Below are positions 56,077 through 64,000 of a stretch of 64,000 bases of DNA, piece after piece (within the stretch, counting starts at the first letter, position 1; each line of letters begins with the position of its first letter). The DNA is from Lysinibacillus boronitolerans JCM 21713 = 10a = NBRC 103108 (lineage in GTDB: Bacteria > Bacillota > Bacilli > Bacillales_A > Planococcaceae): positions 62,001 to 126,000 of the forward strand of contig NZ_JPVR01000072.1 in assembly GCF_000772935.1 (NCBI RefSeq), in the 5' to 3' direction. The notes beneath the pieces are model-generated. The model searched no databases. It saw nothing but the letters and a program-made list of their open reading frames with translations, and was not told where the DNA came from. The position numbers and the translations under genes were made by a program.

Positions 56077-57156
56077 CTATATGAAAATCACCAATAAAAT
56101 TGGCAGTAAAGTAATAGCAATTAAGATATAGCACCATTTGTTCGCAAAATTAACAGTCCAACCGATCCCGAACTTTTTAGGCACTAATAAGGATGGATCA
56201 TTTTTATTGCAATAAAAAACACCCCATTTCCAGTATTGATCATCTGTTACAGCTGTTTCATTTGTATGTACCTCATCAAAACGTTCATTACTTTTACTGA
56301 GCTTCCAAATGAACACTAGTAAACCACCCAACGTAACGACATTAAAGACAAGAAAAAGTGGGAAAAAGTAAGGAGCCGTTTGATCTTGTAAAATAACGGT
56401 TGTATAGTGTAAAACAACAAATAGAATTGTCATACTAAAATTAATGGCAGCCAGATACCAGCTTCCGTATTTACGCTGAGTTAACTCCCGATGGATGGAT
56501 GCTTCTTTGGCCTGTGCACTTAATTGGATTTTGGCACTTTTCATGCCTTGATTCATCATGAAAAAACTAATTTGAATTGCCAATAATATAAGCGGCATAC
56601 TGATGACTGAGAGCCGTGATTTTTGAGTCCAACCATCGACCTCTCCAGCTCCATTCCAATGTGTCGCAAAAACATCTGGGATTGACTCATAGTTCATGAA
56701 CGTAAAAGCGATTAATGCAAGTGTGATGATGATGGGTACGCTAAAAAATATAGGTGACAATGTTTCTTCATTTTGGCGGATCGATAAATCTGTCACATAT
56801 ACTGCTTTAATTTGTGCCTCCCACTGCTCCTGCACCTTTAATTTTTTAGTTTTGACATGATAACTCATGTAAAGTCCTGACGATAAAAGGAGCATGACAT
56901 ACAATAGGATAAAGGATATTAAAGACGCCTTTTCCTCTTGTATAGGTGAAAGATAGAGAGTTATTTGACCTACTAAAAATAAGCCTGCAATCCCTGCGAT
57001 GACTTGGCTATAATGCTTCTTCCACAGCTTTAATTGTGGATGTTTGACATAAGGTTCTGGGATGGAAACACCAAAGACAATCGTTTTTCTTGTTAAATGC
57101 GGTGTCATCGTTTCCAAAATCCCGACAATGATAAAGATGCCTAAGATTATAAGCAT
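56077..57156 (-). CDS. DUF1648/DUF5808 membrane protein
   Basis: This 359-residue protein has about eight helices. The loop YESIPDVFATHWNGAGEVDGW is the DUF1648 mark shared with SdpI-like immunity proteins. The C-terminal DDQYWKWGVFYCNKNDPSLLV is the DUF5808 mark. It is directly downstream of a GntR regulator of the YtrA type, a standard pairing in Bacillales. It may protect against, or respond to, membrane-active compounds. Function inferred only. Confidence 0.82.
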   Translation of the reverse strand: MLIILGIFIIVGILETMTPHLTRKTIVFGVSIPEPYVKHPQLKLWKKHYSQVIAGIAGLFLVGQITLYLSPIQEEKASLISFILLYVMLLLSSGLYMSYHVKTKKLKVQEQWEAQIKAVYVTDLSIRQNEETLSPIFFSVPIIITLALIAFTFMNYESIPDVFATHWNGAGEVDGWTQKSRLSVISMPLILLAIQISFFMMNQGMKSAKIQLSAQAKEASIHRELTQRKYGSWYLAAINFSMTILFVVLHYTTVILQDQTAPYFFPLFLVFNVVTLGGLLVFIWKLSKSNERFDEVHTNETAVTDDQYWKWGVFYCNKNDPSLLVPKKFGIGWTVNFANKWCYILIAITLLPILLVIFI

Positions 57157-57163
57157 ACTACCC

Positions 57164-57541
57164 CTACTTCCATTGTTTTAAAATTCGCTGGAACAAACTT
57201 GTCATTTGCTCTTTTTCGAGCCCTCGCGCAAAAGCCTCCGCCATAATAGGCTTCAAGGCATTTTCGACTTTTTCAACCTCCGTTTCTTCCAGCTCTCTCT
57301 TTTGACCACCAATAATGACCGCTTTTGCTTTCGGCTTTAATTCAATTAAGCCCTTCTCTTCAAGTTCATGATAACTCTTACTGACCGTGCTAACATTAAT
57401 ACCTAAATCCGTAGCCATCGCACGCACAGACGGTAAAGTATCACCATTTTTCAGCTCGCCACTTGCAATGCATTCAATTATTTGATTAGCCAATTGTTTA
57501 TATAGCTGCAATTCACTGTTTGGATCTAATTGTATTTGCAT
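57164..57541 (-). CDS. GntR family regulator (YtrA-type)
   Basis: This 125-residue short GntR protein has a winged-helix at 10-75 (LYKQLANQIIECIASGEL, LPSVRAMATDLGINVSTVSK, LEEKGLIEL) and a 45-residue dimer helix tail, without a ligand domain, as in YtrA. ATG 57541 follows GGAGGG. The open frame to 57706 is not supported. It lies seven bases before the DUF1648 gene and probably represses this operon through dyads at 57575-57614. Confidence 0.88.
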   Translation of the reverse strand: MQIQLDPNSELQLYKQLANQIIECIASGELKNGDTLPSVRAMATDLGINVSTVSKSYHELEEKGLIELKPKAKAVIIGGQKRELEETEVEKVENALKPIMAEAFARGLEKEQMTSLFQRILKQWK

Positions 57542-57574
57542 AATAACCCTCCAATCTGTATTGCTTATAACCAA

Positions 57575-57614
57575 ACAGAAATCTGTTACGTATAGAGTAA
57601 TACAGATTTTCTGT
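57575..57614 (-). promoter_or_regulatory. Two dyads, candidate GntR operator
   Basis: ACAGAAATCTGT (57575-57586) and ACAGATTTTCTGT (57602-57614) are near-identical palindromes about 27 bases apart. A third half-site, CAATCTGTATTG, lies at 57552-57563. They sit upstream of the GntR start. Confidence 0.6.
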
Positions 57615-57663
57615 AATGTCAAATGAAGGAATTTTTTATGGTGTTGAGTAGAGTTTTTTTCAC

Positions 57664-57846
57664 AATAAGAGCGGGAGCCTTCCCTTAGTAGTGCTTTGAA
57701 CTTCATTTAGAGCGGGTTCTCCTCCCCTAGGAGCACTTTGAACTCCATTTAGAGCGGATCCCCCTTCCTTAGGAGCGCTTTAATCTTCATTTAGAGCGGG
57801 TTCTCCTTCCTTAGGAGCGCTTTGAACTTCATTTAGAGCGGATCTT
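57664..57846. repeat. 42-bp tandem repeat, about four copies
   Basis: AGAGCGG recurs at 57668, 57709, 57751, 57793 and 57835, i.e. steps of 41-42 bp. Each unit also contains CTTAGGAGCGC or a variant and CTTCATTT. The units are imperfect and non-coding. Confidence 0.88.
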
Positions 57847-57866
57847 GTGAACTATAGAATAAGAAA

Positions 57867-57895
57867 CAAAAAGGACCCAGAATAATTCTGGATCC
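57867..57895 (-). terminator. Terminator after the second small-protein locus
   Basis: On the minus strand GGATCCAGAATT folds back on its complement (one mismatch), followed by TTTTTG. It is similar in sequence to the terminator at 51538-51563. Confidence 0.65.
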
Positions 57896-57997
57896 ATGGA
57901 CACTTATTGCTTCTATTTGATTTTAACTGATATGGTTTACGCTTCTTCTTAATCTATAGCAAAACAGAATGTTCTGTTTCACCTTTAGGCTTAAGAT

Positions 57998-58078
57998 TTA
58001 AAAAGCTTCAACCTTCAACAGTTGTGGCGGACTTTCCTGAGATTCTTGGTCTTTGGGTGTTTGACTATTACTACTCAT
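57998..58078 (-). CDS. 26-residue product, probable degenerate copy of the 51590 gene
   Basis: ATG 58078 follows a strong GGGGAGGATG. The product begins MSSNSQTPKDQESQESPPQL and stops after 26 codons. DNA around it, upstream leader and downstream terminator align with the 51.5-51.8 kb locus (for example CAAATCTCA against GAATCTCA, and CCGCAACTG against CCACAACTG). It is either a frameshifted pseudogene of that family or a diverged small peptide. Confidence 0.45.
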   Translation of the reverse strand: MSSNSQTPKDQESQESPPQLLKVEAF

Positions 58079-58157
58079 TCTGCATCCTCCCCATCAGATT
58101 AGATTAATAAGTGGTTCCTCTCTTATTATGAGCCATTCCCTATTTTTTATACATGCT

Positions 58158-58535
58158 TCAGCTTTTTTCTGTAAAGACTTGTTGGGCTATCGTTAAAGCA
58201 TTTTGCACTCTTGGAAAACCGATGTAGGGTACTAATTGTAAAAGTGCCTCGACCACTTCTGTCTGTGTCAAGCCTGCATGTAATCCACGCTGAATATGCG
58301 TTTTGGTTTGTGGTGCAGCACCTTGTGTAACAACTGCTGTGATCACGACGAGGGCTCGACTCTTTGCATCCAGCCCAGGCCGTGAATAGACATCACCGTA
58401 AGCAAATTCAATAATCATTTTGCGTAAATCGGGTGCTATATCGGCTAATGCATCGGATTCAATCATCCGTGCTGCTTCTTCCTCTGTCACATATTGTTTA
58501 ATTGCTTCGAGCCCCTTTGTAAAACGTTCATTCAT
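58158..58535 (-). CDS. Carboxymuconolactone decarboxylase family protein (AhpD-like fold)
   Basis: This 125-residue helical protein belongs to the CMD group. FAYGDVYSRPGLDAKSRALVVITAVVTQG is the core signature, and HIQRGLHAGLTQTEVVEALLQL follows. The CxxC pair of peroxidase-type AhpD is absent, so it is closer to the decarboxylase-like subfamily. ATG follows GGAGGGATGAAGA. It is monocistronic. Substrate unknown. Confidence 0.87.
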   Translation of the reverse strand: MNERFTKGLEAIKQYVTEEEAARMIESDALADIAPDLRKMIIEFAYGDVYSRPGLDAKSRALVVITAVVTQGAAPQTKTHIQRGLHAGLTQTEVVEALLQLVPYIGFPRVQNALTIAQQVFTEKS

Positions 58536-58564
58536 TTCTTCATCCCTCCTACATTTACTTATAC

Positions 58565-58598
58565 AAAAACCCCAATTCCGCGTCTCCAGAATTGGGGA
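58565..58598 (-). terminator. Terminator downstream of argH
   Basis: On the minus strand CCCCAATTC pairs with GAATTGGGG, followed by TTTTTG. It lies about 140 bases after the argH stop; the interval shows no gene. Confidence 0.8.
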
Positions 58599-58738
58599 TT
58601 GTCCTTCACATATGTAAGGTTCTCTTCTTCACGTCACCCTCTGGCTCAGTTGAAAAAGGATAAAGGTTTTCATAGTGCCTCACAGGACAGCTTTAATGAA
58701 TATCTATGCAAAAAGTCACAAGGACATGCACGCAATAA

Positions 58739-60118
58739 TTAAATGGCTACAAGACAGGCTTTCGCTTTCTCAATTTGGATTTTTACTTGTTCAAAGCCAG
58801 TACCACCTAAGGAGTGGCGGCGGCGAACAGCCGCTTCTGGCGCTAGTACATCATAAATATCCGCTTCAATTAACGCACTTTCTTGCTGCATTTCTTCCAA
58901 TGGTAAGTCTAATAAATATATGCCCTTTTGAATACATGTAAAGACAAGCTTACCAGTCACCTCATGTGCCTCACGGAATGGCATCCCCTTTGTAGCAAGG
59001 TAATCTGCTAACTCCGTTGCATTTGAAAAATCAGCGTGAACAGCCTGATGTAAACGTTCCGTGTTGACAGTCATTGTACGAACCATACCTTCAAAGATTT
59101 TAAGTGAACCAAGAATCGTATGAACAGTGTCGAACATGCCCTCTTTGTCCTCCTGCATATCTTTGTTATACGTTAATGGTGTACCCTTTAATACCGTTAA
59201 TAAGCCCATTAGATTCCCATATACACGCCCTGTTTTACCACGAATAAGCTCTGCCATATCCGGGTTTTTCTTTTGTGGCATTATCGACGAACCTGTAGAA
59301 AAGGCATCATCCAATTCGATAAATTTAAATTCATCTGTAGACCAGATAATAATCTCCTCAGCAAAGCGTGATAAATGTGCCATAAGTAAGGAGGAATGAC
59401 TTAAAAATTCCACGATAAAATCACGATCACTTACAGCATCCATGGAGTTTGCATAAACCTCGCTAAACCCTAATAGCTCTGCTGATTTTAAACGGTCAAT
59501 CGGGAAAGTTGTCCCTGCCATTGCCCCAGCACCTAAAGGTAAAATATCAATACGTTTTATGGATTCTGTAAAGCGTTGTTTATCACGCTCTAGCATCCAA
59601 AAATAAGCCATTAGATGGTGTGCGAAGGATATTGGCTGTGCACGTTGTAGATGCGTATAACCTGGTGCAATCGTTTCAATATGCTCTTGTGCTTTGTCTA
59701 ATAGCGTTTGCTGGAACGTCACAATTAAATCAATTGCTTCCTGCACCCGCTTTTTCAAGAAAAGATGCATATCCGTTGCTACCTGGTCATTTCGGCTACG
59801 TCCTGTATGGAGTTTGCCACCGACAGGACCTATTAAATCAATTAACATCTTTTCTAAATTTAAGTGTATATCTTCATTGGCAACGCTAAATTCAAGCTCA
59901 CCTGCGATTGCCTTATCTTTTAATTGGGCAAGACCACCTAGAATGGCCTCTACATCAGCTGCTGGTAAAATGCCTGTTGCACCAAGCATTGTGACATGTG
60001 CAACACTACCTTCAAGGTCCTCTAGCACAAGTTGCTGGTCAAAGCCAATGGATGCGCCAAATTCGTCTACCCATGCTTCTGCTGATTTTTGGAAACGTCC
60101 ACCCCAAAGTTTTGTCAT
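58739..60118 (-). CDS. argH: Argininosuccinate lyase
   Basis: This 459-residue fumarase-superfamily enzyme splits argininosuccinate into arginine and fumarate. Clear blocks are [55 protein letters not shown] with the catalytic histidine, and [20 protein letters not shown] with the catalytic serine loop. It is the second gene of the argG-argH unit, 81 bases downstream of argG. Confidence 0.96.
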   Translation of the reverse strand: MTKLWGGRFQKSAEAWVDEFGASIGFDQQLVLEDLEGSVAHVTMLGATGILPAADVEAILGGLAQLKDKAIAGELEFSVANEDIHLNLEKMLIDLIGPVGGKLHTGRSRNDQVATDMHLFLKKRVQEAIDLIVTFQQTLLDKAQEHIETIAPGYTHLQRAQPISFAHHLMAYFWMLERDKQRFTESIKRIDILPLGAGAMAGTTFPIDRLKSAELLGFSEVYANSMDAVSDRDFIVEFLSHSSLLMAHLSRFAEEIIIWSTDEFKFIELDDAFSTGSSIMPQKKNPDMAELIRGKTGRVYGNLMGLLTVLKGTPLTYNKDMQEDKEGMFDTVHTILGSLKIFEGMVRTMTVNTERLHQAVHADFSNATELADYLATKGMPFREAHEVTGKLVFTCIQKGIYLLDLPLEEMQQESALIEADIYDVLAPEAAVRRRHSLGGTGFEQVKIQIEKAKACLVAI

Positions 60119-60199
60119 GTCAGCTCACCTTTTCCTCGATTACTTATTAAAAGGTGTAGTATAAGCACAAATGCCTCACCACACCTTGCTTGTTCAACA

Positions 60200-61393
60200 T
60201 TACTTTTTATTTACAGATGAGTTCACTACAGTTGGTAGACCCCATAACTCGATAAAGCCTACAGCGGAAGCGTGATTGAATTGATCTTCCTTCGAGTATG
60301 TTGCTAGCTTTTCACTGTATAATGAATTTGGAGATTTACGTCCTTCTACAATCGCATGTCCTTTAAATAGTTTCACACGTACTGTACCATTCACATATTG
60401 TTGTGTTTGCGCAAGAAATGCTTCAAGAGCATCACGTAATGGTGAGAACCATAGACCGTCGTAAATTAATTCAGATAGTTTTTTCTCAATTACTGGCTTG
60501 AAGTGGGCTAATTCTTTTACAAGCGTTAAGTCTTCAAGCTCTTTATGCGCTGTTAACAGCACTTTTGCACCTGGAATTTCATAAACCTCACGAGATTTAA
60601 TACCAACTAAACGATTTTCAACGTGATCGATACGTCCCACACCATGAGCACCTGCTACTGCATTTAATTCTTGAATTAAATCAGCAAGCTTCATTTCTTT
60701 TCCGTTTAATGCTACTGGTTTACCAGCTACAAACTCGATTTCCACATACTCTGCTTCATTCGGTGCATTTTCAACTGAAACAGTTAAGCCATAAGCTTCT
60801 TCTGGTGGCGACACCCATGGATCTTCCATGATGCCAGCCTCATTCGCACGACCCCATAGGTTTTGGTCGATTGAGAATGGTGAATCCAATGTTGCAGGAA
60901 TCGGTACATTATGCTTCATTGCATATTCGATTTCCTCATCACGGCTCCAGCCCCACTCACGTACTGGTGCTAATACCTCTAAATCTGGATTTAATGCTTT
61001 AATTGATACTTCAAAACGAACTTGGTCATTCCCTTTACCTGTGCAACCATGCGCAACAGCATCTGCACCTACTTGATTAGCAATCTCTACTAATTTTTTC
61101 GAGATAAGCGGACGGGAAAGTGCTGATACTAATGGATACTTTTGCTCGTACCAAGTATGTGCCTGTAAAGAAATTAATGCATACCCTTCAGCAAATTCGT
61201 CTTTCGCATCCACCATATATGATTCAATCGCTCCTACTTGAAGAGCTTTATTTTTTACGAATTCAAGATCTTTTCCTTCGCCAACGTCAAGACATACTGC
61301 AATTACGTCCCAACCTTGCTCTTTTAACCAAGGAATTGCTACCGAAGTATCAAGTCCACCTGAATAAGCTAATACCACTTTTTTATTTGCCAT
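60200..61393 (-). CDS. argG: Argininosuccinate synthase
   Basis: This 397-residue ATP-dependent ligase joins citrulline and aspartate. Motifs are [18 protein letters not shown] (the PP-loop), [15 protein letters not shown], and the segment [13 protein letters not shown] with [26 protein letters not shown] follows GGAGGCG. Transcription starts from the promoter at 61461-61489, with a candidate arginine box between it and the gene. Confidence 0.96.
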   Translation of the reverse strand: MANKKVVLAYSGGLDTSVAIPWLKEQGWDVIAVCLDVGEGKDLEFVKNKALQVGAIESYMVDAKDEFAEGYALISLQAHTWYEQKYPLVSALSRPLISKKLVEIANQVGADAVAHGCTGKGNDQVRFEVSIKALNPDLEVLAPVREWGWSRDEEIEYAMKHNVPIPATLDSPFSIDQNLWGRANEAGIMEDPWVSPPEEAYGLTVSVENAPNEAEYVEIEFVAGKPVALNGKEMKLADLIQELNAVAGAHGVGRIDHVENRLVGIKSREVYEIPGAKVLLTAHKELEDLTLVKELAHFKPVIEKKLSELIYDGLWFSPLRDALEAFLAQTQQYVNGTVRVKLFKGHAIVEGRKSPNSLYSEKLATYSKEDQFNHASAVGFIELWGLPTVVNSSVNKK

Positions 61394-61422
61394 TAAAAAT
61401 GCGCCTCCATTGCTCTATCGAT

Positions 61423-61442
61423 ATGTATGTTTATACATTCAT
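61423..61442 (-). promoter_or_regulatory. Candidate ArgR/AhrC box
   Basis: ATGTATGTTTATACATTCAT contains the dyad TGTAT/ATACA with an AT-rich centre and matches the general ArgR box pattern. It sits just downstream of the argG promoter. A second half-site-like TATGAATTTATA lies near 61501-61512. Confidence 0.5.
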
Positions 61443-61460
61443 TTAAAAGTTTATACACGA

Positions 61461-61489
61461 ATAGTATCATGTTATAAAAATAAATACAA
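61461..61489 (-). promoter_or_regulatory. Candidate argG promoter
   Basis: On the minus strand TTGTAT (61489-61484), a 17-base spacer, and TACTAT (61466-61461). Confidence 0.6.
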
Positions 61490-61642
61490 GTGTATTTTTA
61501 TAAATTCATAGACTTTTATTTTTATTGTCAAAAGTAAGTCGTTCCTTGTATAAGGTTGACAAGAAATCCATGGCAATTCACGCGAAAAAACGTTTTTTTA
61601 CTATCTATATAAATGTATACAATATAAATTTAGCAACGGACG

Positions 61643-61675
61643 AAAAAAAGAATCCATTATACAAACTGGATTCTT
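61643..61675 (-). terminator. Terminator of the CPBP protease gene
   Basis: On the minus strand AAGAATCCA pairs with TGGATTCTT, followed by TTTTT. It begins at the stop codon. Confidence 0.85.
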
Positions 61676-61676
61676 T

Positions 61677-62504
61677 CTAGCTATTTGGCTGATGTATCCT
61701 ATACAATACTTTTTTAGGATTAATCAAAATAAGTAGTACGGCCACCGCCGAATATAAAATGGCATTATACATAATTAAATCAATTAGGTTTCCATTGATG
61801 GAGCCGATAAAAAAATTAAAGAGCTGATGAATAATAATAGGAATCATTAAATTTTGATTGATCGTATAAAATACTGTCATGATGATGGTCGTAGCTATAA
61901 TCGTTAACATAAAGAAGAAGCTATATTTGATCAAATCCATTCCTATAAACCCTGTTGTAAACCATATCGGTAAATGCCACATTCCCCACCAAAAGCCTAT
62001 GATAATAGAAGCTATTAATGGAGAGTACTTCTTTTGAAGCTCCAGCAGTGCAAAGCCCCTCCATCCTAACTCCTCACCTAGTGGTCCTGACAAAAGCGTT
62101 TTAATAAAATAAAAGCTCAGCATGCCCCATGAGGACAGCGTAAAAATGGAGGTTTCTTCATAATTATTCTTGATATGAAACAAAATCACGATAAAGATAG
62201 CTGTTTGTATCATCACGATTAAAACAATTACTGAAAATGACAGTTTGTTTTTGAATTTTTGTTTGACAAAGTATATAAAACGTTGCTCAGGATAGATTCT
62301 TGGAAAAAGTAGCGCAAAGGCAAAGGTGGATGACCAAGCCGATAGACAGCGTACGATATCAAATAGCCAAGTCGGATAGCCTAATAGCTTGACGGCTCCT
62401 ACAACACAGAAAAGTGGCCAAAAAATGATATTGGTTAAAACAATAAAGCTTGCTACGGGTTTTTTTAATTTCTTTTTTCTAGGCAAGTAGATCCCCCATT
62501 TCAT
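61677..62504 (-). CDS. CPBP family intramembrane metalloprotease
   Basis: This 275-residue protein has about seven helices. It has the conserved CPBP/Abi motifs in order: LGEELGWRGFAL (EExxxR), FWWGMWHLPIW (FxxxH) and HQLFNFFIG (HxxxN). Relatives cleave prenylated or membrane proteins or protect against bacteriocins. There is no bacteriocin gene nearby. The ribosome binding site is weak. The MerR gene upstream on the same strand could regulate it. Confidence 0.87.
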   Translation of the reverse strand: MKWGIYLPRKKKLKKPVASFIVLTNIIFWPLFCVVGAVKLLGYPTWLFDIVRCLSAWSSTFAFALLFPRIYPEQRFIYFVKQKFKNKLSFSVIVLIVMIQTAIFIVILFHIKNNYEETSIFTLSSWGMLSFYFIKTLLSGPLGEELGWRGFALLELQKKYSPLIASIIIGFWWGMWHLPIWFTTGFIGMDLIKYSFFFMLTIIATTIIMTVFYTINQNLMIPIIIHQLFNFFIGSINGNLIDLIMYNAILYSAVAVLLILINPKKVLYRIHQPNS

Positions 62505-62560
62505 CTGAATATCTTCAGCATAAACCTAGGGGTTGCTCACAGGTCAAACCCATTTTGCCT

Positions 62561-63355
62561 TTATTTTATCGGTACATACATTTCTAAAAAAATACGTTCA
62601 AGCCCTTCTTCATAAGTCGTAAGCAATAAGTTGATATAAACAAGCCCTAAAAGCTCATAGCCATTTTCCTTAGCTACTTTTCTTATACTAGCCTCTACTT
62701 TGTCGTCTGTATTTTTGCCACCCGTAGACCAACGCCCATCTTCAATAACTGTATAAAGACATTTGGGATGCGCTAAAACTTCACCTTTAATTGGATGATC
62801 GCTATTTTCTACTTTCCTGACAACCATAAATTTATTTTCTAGCATTCCGCTATCATTGAACCGAATAACTCTTCTTAAAGATGTGAGAATTACCGCTTTC
62901 TTTATACTGTCTGCATTTTCTTTTAACGAGTCATATTCATCATAGGCTGTATAATGATCTATTACGCCCATTATTTCTAATGGTTTCATTTCCTTTATAG
63001 TATACGTTCCTAAAAATTGGCTAATTTTTTGACAATCCTCTTTTACAAGCTGGAGCTTTTTTAATTGGAGCTTTTTATAAGCTATTTCCTCTAATACTTC
63101 TTGTTCCTTTTCTACTAACATTGATTGGATGTCATCTATACGCTTGCCTTTTCTCAATTCCTGAATCTTTTTGATTTCAACATCAATTTCTCTATAAAAA
63201 TTGATTGTTGTGATATCGTATATATCAAAATGATTGTATATTCTATAGCCATTCTCACTTTTTTGCTGGGGCTTTACTAATCCCTTTTCTTCGTAAAATT
63301 TTAAGGTATCTCTAGAAACTCCTAAAAATTTTGCAACTTGACCAATTGTATACAT
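62561..63355 (-). CDS. MerR family regulator with effector domain
   Basis: This 264-residue protein has a MerR winged helix at 1-70 (YTIGQVAKFLGVSRDTLKFYEEKGL, GYRIYNHFDIYDITTINFYR), a long coiled coil at about 75-115, and a C-terminal domain of the GyrI/BmrR ligand-binding type (WSTGGKNTDDKVEASIRKVAKENGY; LERIFLEMYVPI). It is likely a drug- or small-molecule-sensing activator. ATG 63355 follows AAGGAG; a TTG at 63358 is in frame. It lies 56 bases upstream of the CPBP gene. Confidence 0.88.
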   Translation of the reverse strand: MYTIGQVAKFLGVSRDTLKFYEEKGLVKPQQKSENGYRIYNHFDIYDITTINFYREIDVEIKKIQELRKGKRIDDIQSMLVEKEQEVLEEIAYKKLQLKKLQLVKEDCQKISQFLGTYTIKEMKPLEIMGVIDHYTAYDEYDSLKENADSIKKAVILTSLRRVIRFNDSGMLENKFMVVRKVENSDHPIKGEVLAHPKCLYTVIEDGRWSTGGKNTDDKVEASIRKVAKENGYELLGLVYINLLLTTYEEGLERIFLEMYVPIK

Positions 63356-63413
63356 CAAAGTCTCCTTTTCATCGTTTCCTCTTCACTACTATATCTACAC
63401 GTATATATAAATA

Positions 63414-63456
63414 TGAAAAAAACCGTAGACATGCCCTTGAAGCATGTTTACAGTTC
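63414..63456 (-). terminator. Terminator of the SDR gene
   Basis: On the minus strand AACTGTAAACATGC pairs with GCATGTCTACGGTT, followed by seven T, directly after the SDR stop. Confidence 0.88.
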
Positions 63457-63457
63457 G

Positions 63458-64000
63458 CTATTTCTTATGAAAAAATGATTTGCCCAACCATTCTATGGTC
63501 GCTGGGGCTAATGCATACAATTTACTCGATAATCCCATAATTCTAGGCAGATTCATCTCACGAACAGGACGATCAATCGTTTTCACTGTCTCTTGTGCTA
63601 CTTCCTCCGCTGACAATAAAAAGCGCCCTAAGGATTCTCGGTAGCCACTTGTATCATTGGCTTTATCTAAAAATGGTGTATCAATGGGACCAGGATGGAT
63701 GGCTGTCACTTTTACATTGTATGGAGCCAATTCCATACGCAATCCATTGGTAAAACCGACAATAGCATGTTTCGTCGCAGCATAGACACTCGCTTTTGGT
63801 GTGGCCACCTTCCCAGCCTGAGAACCAATGAATATTAAATGACCCTGTTTGCGCTCTATCATCTTAGAGGCTAATCGTTTGGCAAGATAAATCGGTACAC
63901 TAACATTTAATTCGATCATTTGCGCAATATCCTCATCCTGTAAAGCAGGGGCTACAGCAAACTTTCCTACACCTGCTGAAAGAATCGCTACATCAAGCGG
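63458..64000 (-). CDS. Short-chain dehydrogenase/reductase (5' partial)
   Basis: The frame continues past the right window edge (PLDVAILSAGVGKFAVAPAL precedes the first internal ATG), so the N-terminal dinucleotide-binding glycine motif is outside. The visible 180 residues include the NNAG-like ILSAGVG, the catalytic serine in HLIFIGSQAGKV, and YAATKHAIVGF with the catalytic Tyr-x-x-x-Lys. PGPIDTPFL follows. The C-terminal stretch resembles DltE/YqjQ-type dehydrogenases. NAD(P)-dependent oxidation of an unknown alcohol. Confidence 0.88.
   Translation of the reverse strand, partial: PLDVAILSAGVGKFAVAPALQDEDIAQMIELNVSVPIYLAKRLASKMIERKQGHLIFIGSQAGKVATPKASVYAATKHAIVGFTNGLRMELAPYNVKVTAIHPGPIDTPFLDKANDTSGYRESLGRFLLSAEEVAQETVKTIDRPVREMNLPRIMGLSSKLYALAPATIEWLGKSFFHKK

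Overview
The window looks like a chromosomal segment of a low-GC, endospore-forming Bacillales member, most probably Lysinibacillus (L. sphaericus / L. fusiformis group). This rests on AT-rich DNA, strong AGGAGG-type ribosome binding sites with frequent TTG/GTG starts, a GerA-family germination locus, a SigV/RsiV pair, a perfect sigma-B promoter, a Leu/Ile-type T-box, a yybP-ykoY riboswitch, and protein resemblance. The genus is inferred; no search was run. Both edges cut genes: a YczE/YitT-like membrane protein on the left and an SDR dehydrogenase on the right.

Layout. 1-2.2 kb: membrane protein, a PadR/DUF2812 pair behind a symmetric operator, and ribosomal L25/Ctc. 2.3-9.1 kb: an accessory island with a decayed XerS-like recombinase, a secreted 1611-residue WapA/RHS polymorphic toxin with a following TPR protein (likely immunity), and decayed ORF remnants. 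9.2-15.9 kb: HAD phosphatase, radical-SAM YfkAB, an orphan structured leader with a six-codon ORF, a luciferase-like oxidoreductase, a TSUP transporter, and sigV-rsiV. 16-18.7 kb: a two-gene GerAB-GerAA germination operon with no C subunit. 18.7-25.4 kb: SRPBCC protein, ABC exporter, riboswitch-controlled TerC/YkoY, Fur-box ferritin, a decayed anti-sigma-like gene, and an ECF sigma factor paired with a LytR-CpsA-Psr-type membrane protein. 25.5-30 kb: RtcB, a dynamin-like GTPase, ribokinase.

30.2-40.9 kb holds the branched-chain amino acid cluster on the minus strand, read ilvD - T-box - ilvB - ilvH - ilvC - leuA - leuB - leuC - leuD, closed by a strong terminator. It covers the ilvD step and the acetolactate, isomeroreductase and complete leucine branches; a transaminase and threonine deaminase are not in the window. 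41-45.9 kb: a PLP-fold alanine-racemase-like protein paired with an FAD lactone/alditol oxidase, a 35-residue membrane peptide, a sigma-B-driven GlsB-type protein, a lytic transglycosylase and MscL. 46-47 kb: a 1-kb hierarchical tandem repeat array. 47.2-49.5 kb: metI-metC transsulfuration operon.

49.5-64 kb: small housekeeping and accessory genes (Nudix, GNAT, cupin, M20 amidohydrolase with a membrane transporter, lipoprotein hydrolase, GntR with a DUF1648 protein), a second 42-bp tandem repeat, two related small-protein loci, the argG-argH operon with candidate arginine box, a CPBP protease, a MerR regulator and the partial SDR. Most transcription units are short and ended by clear intrinsic terminators. 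Start codons below were corrected where a ribosome binding site favours an internal start.
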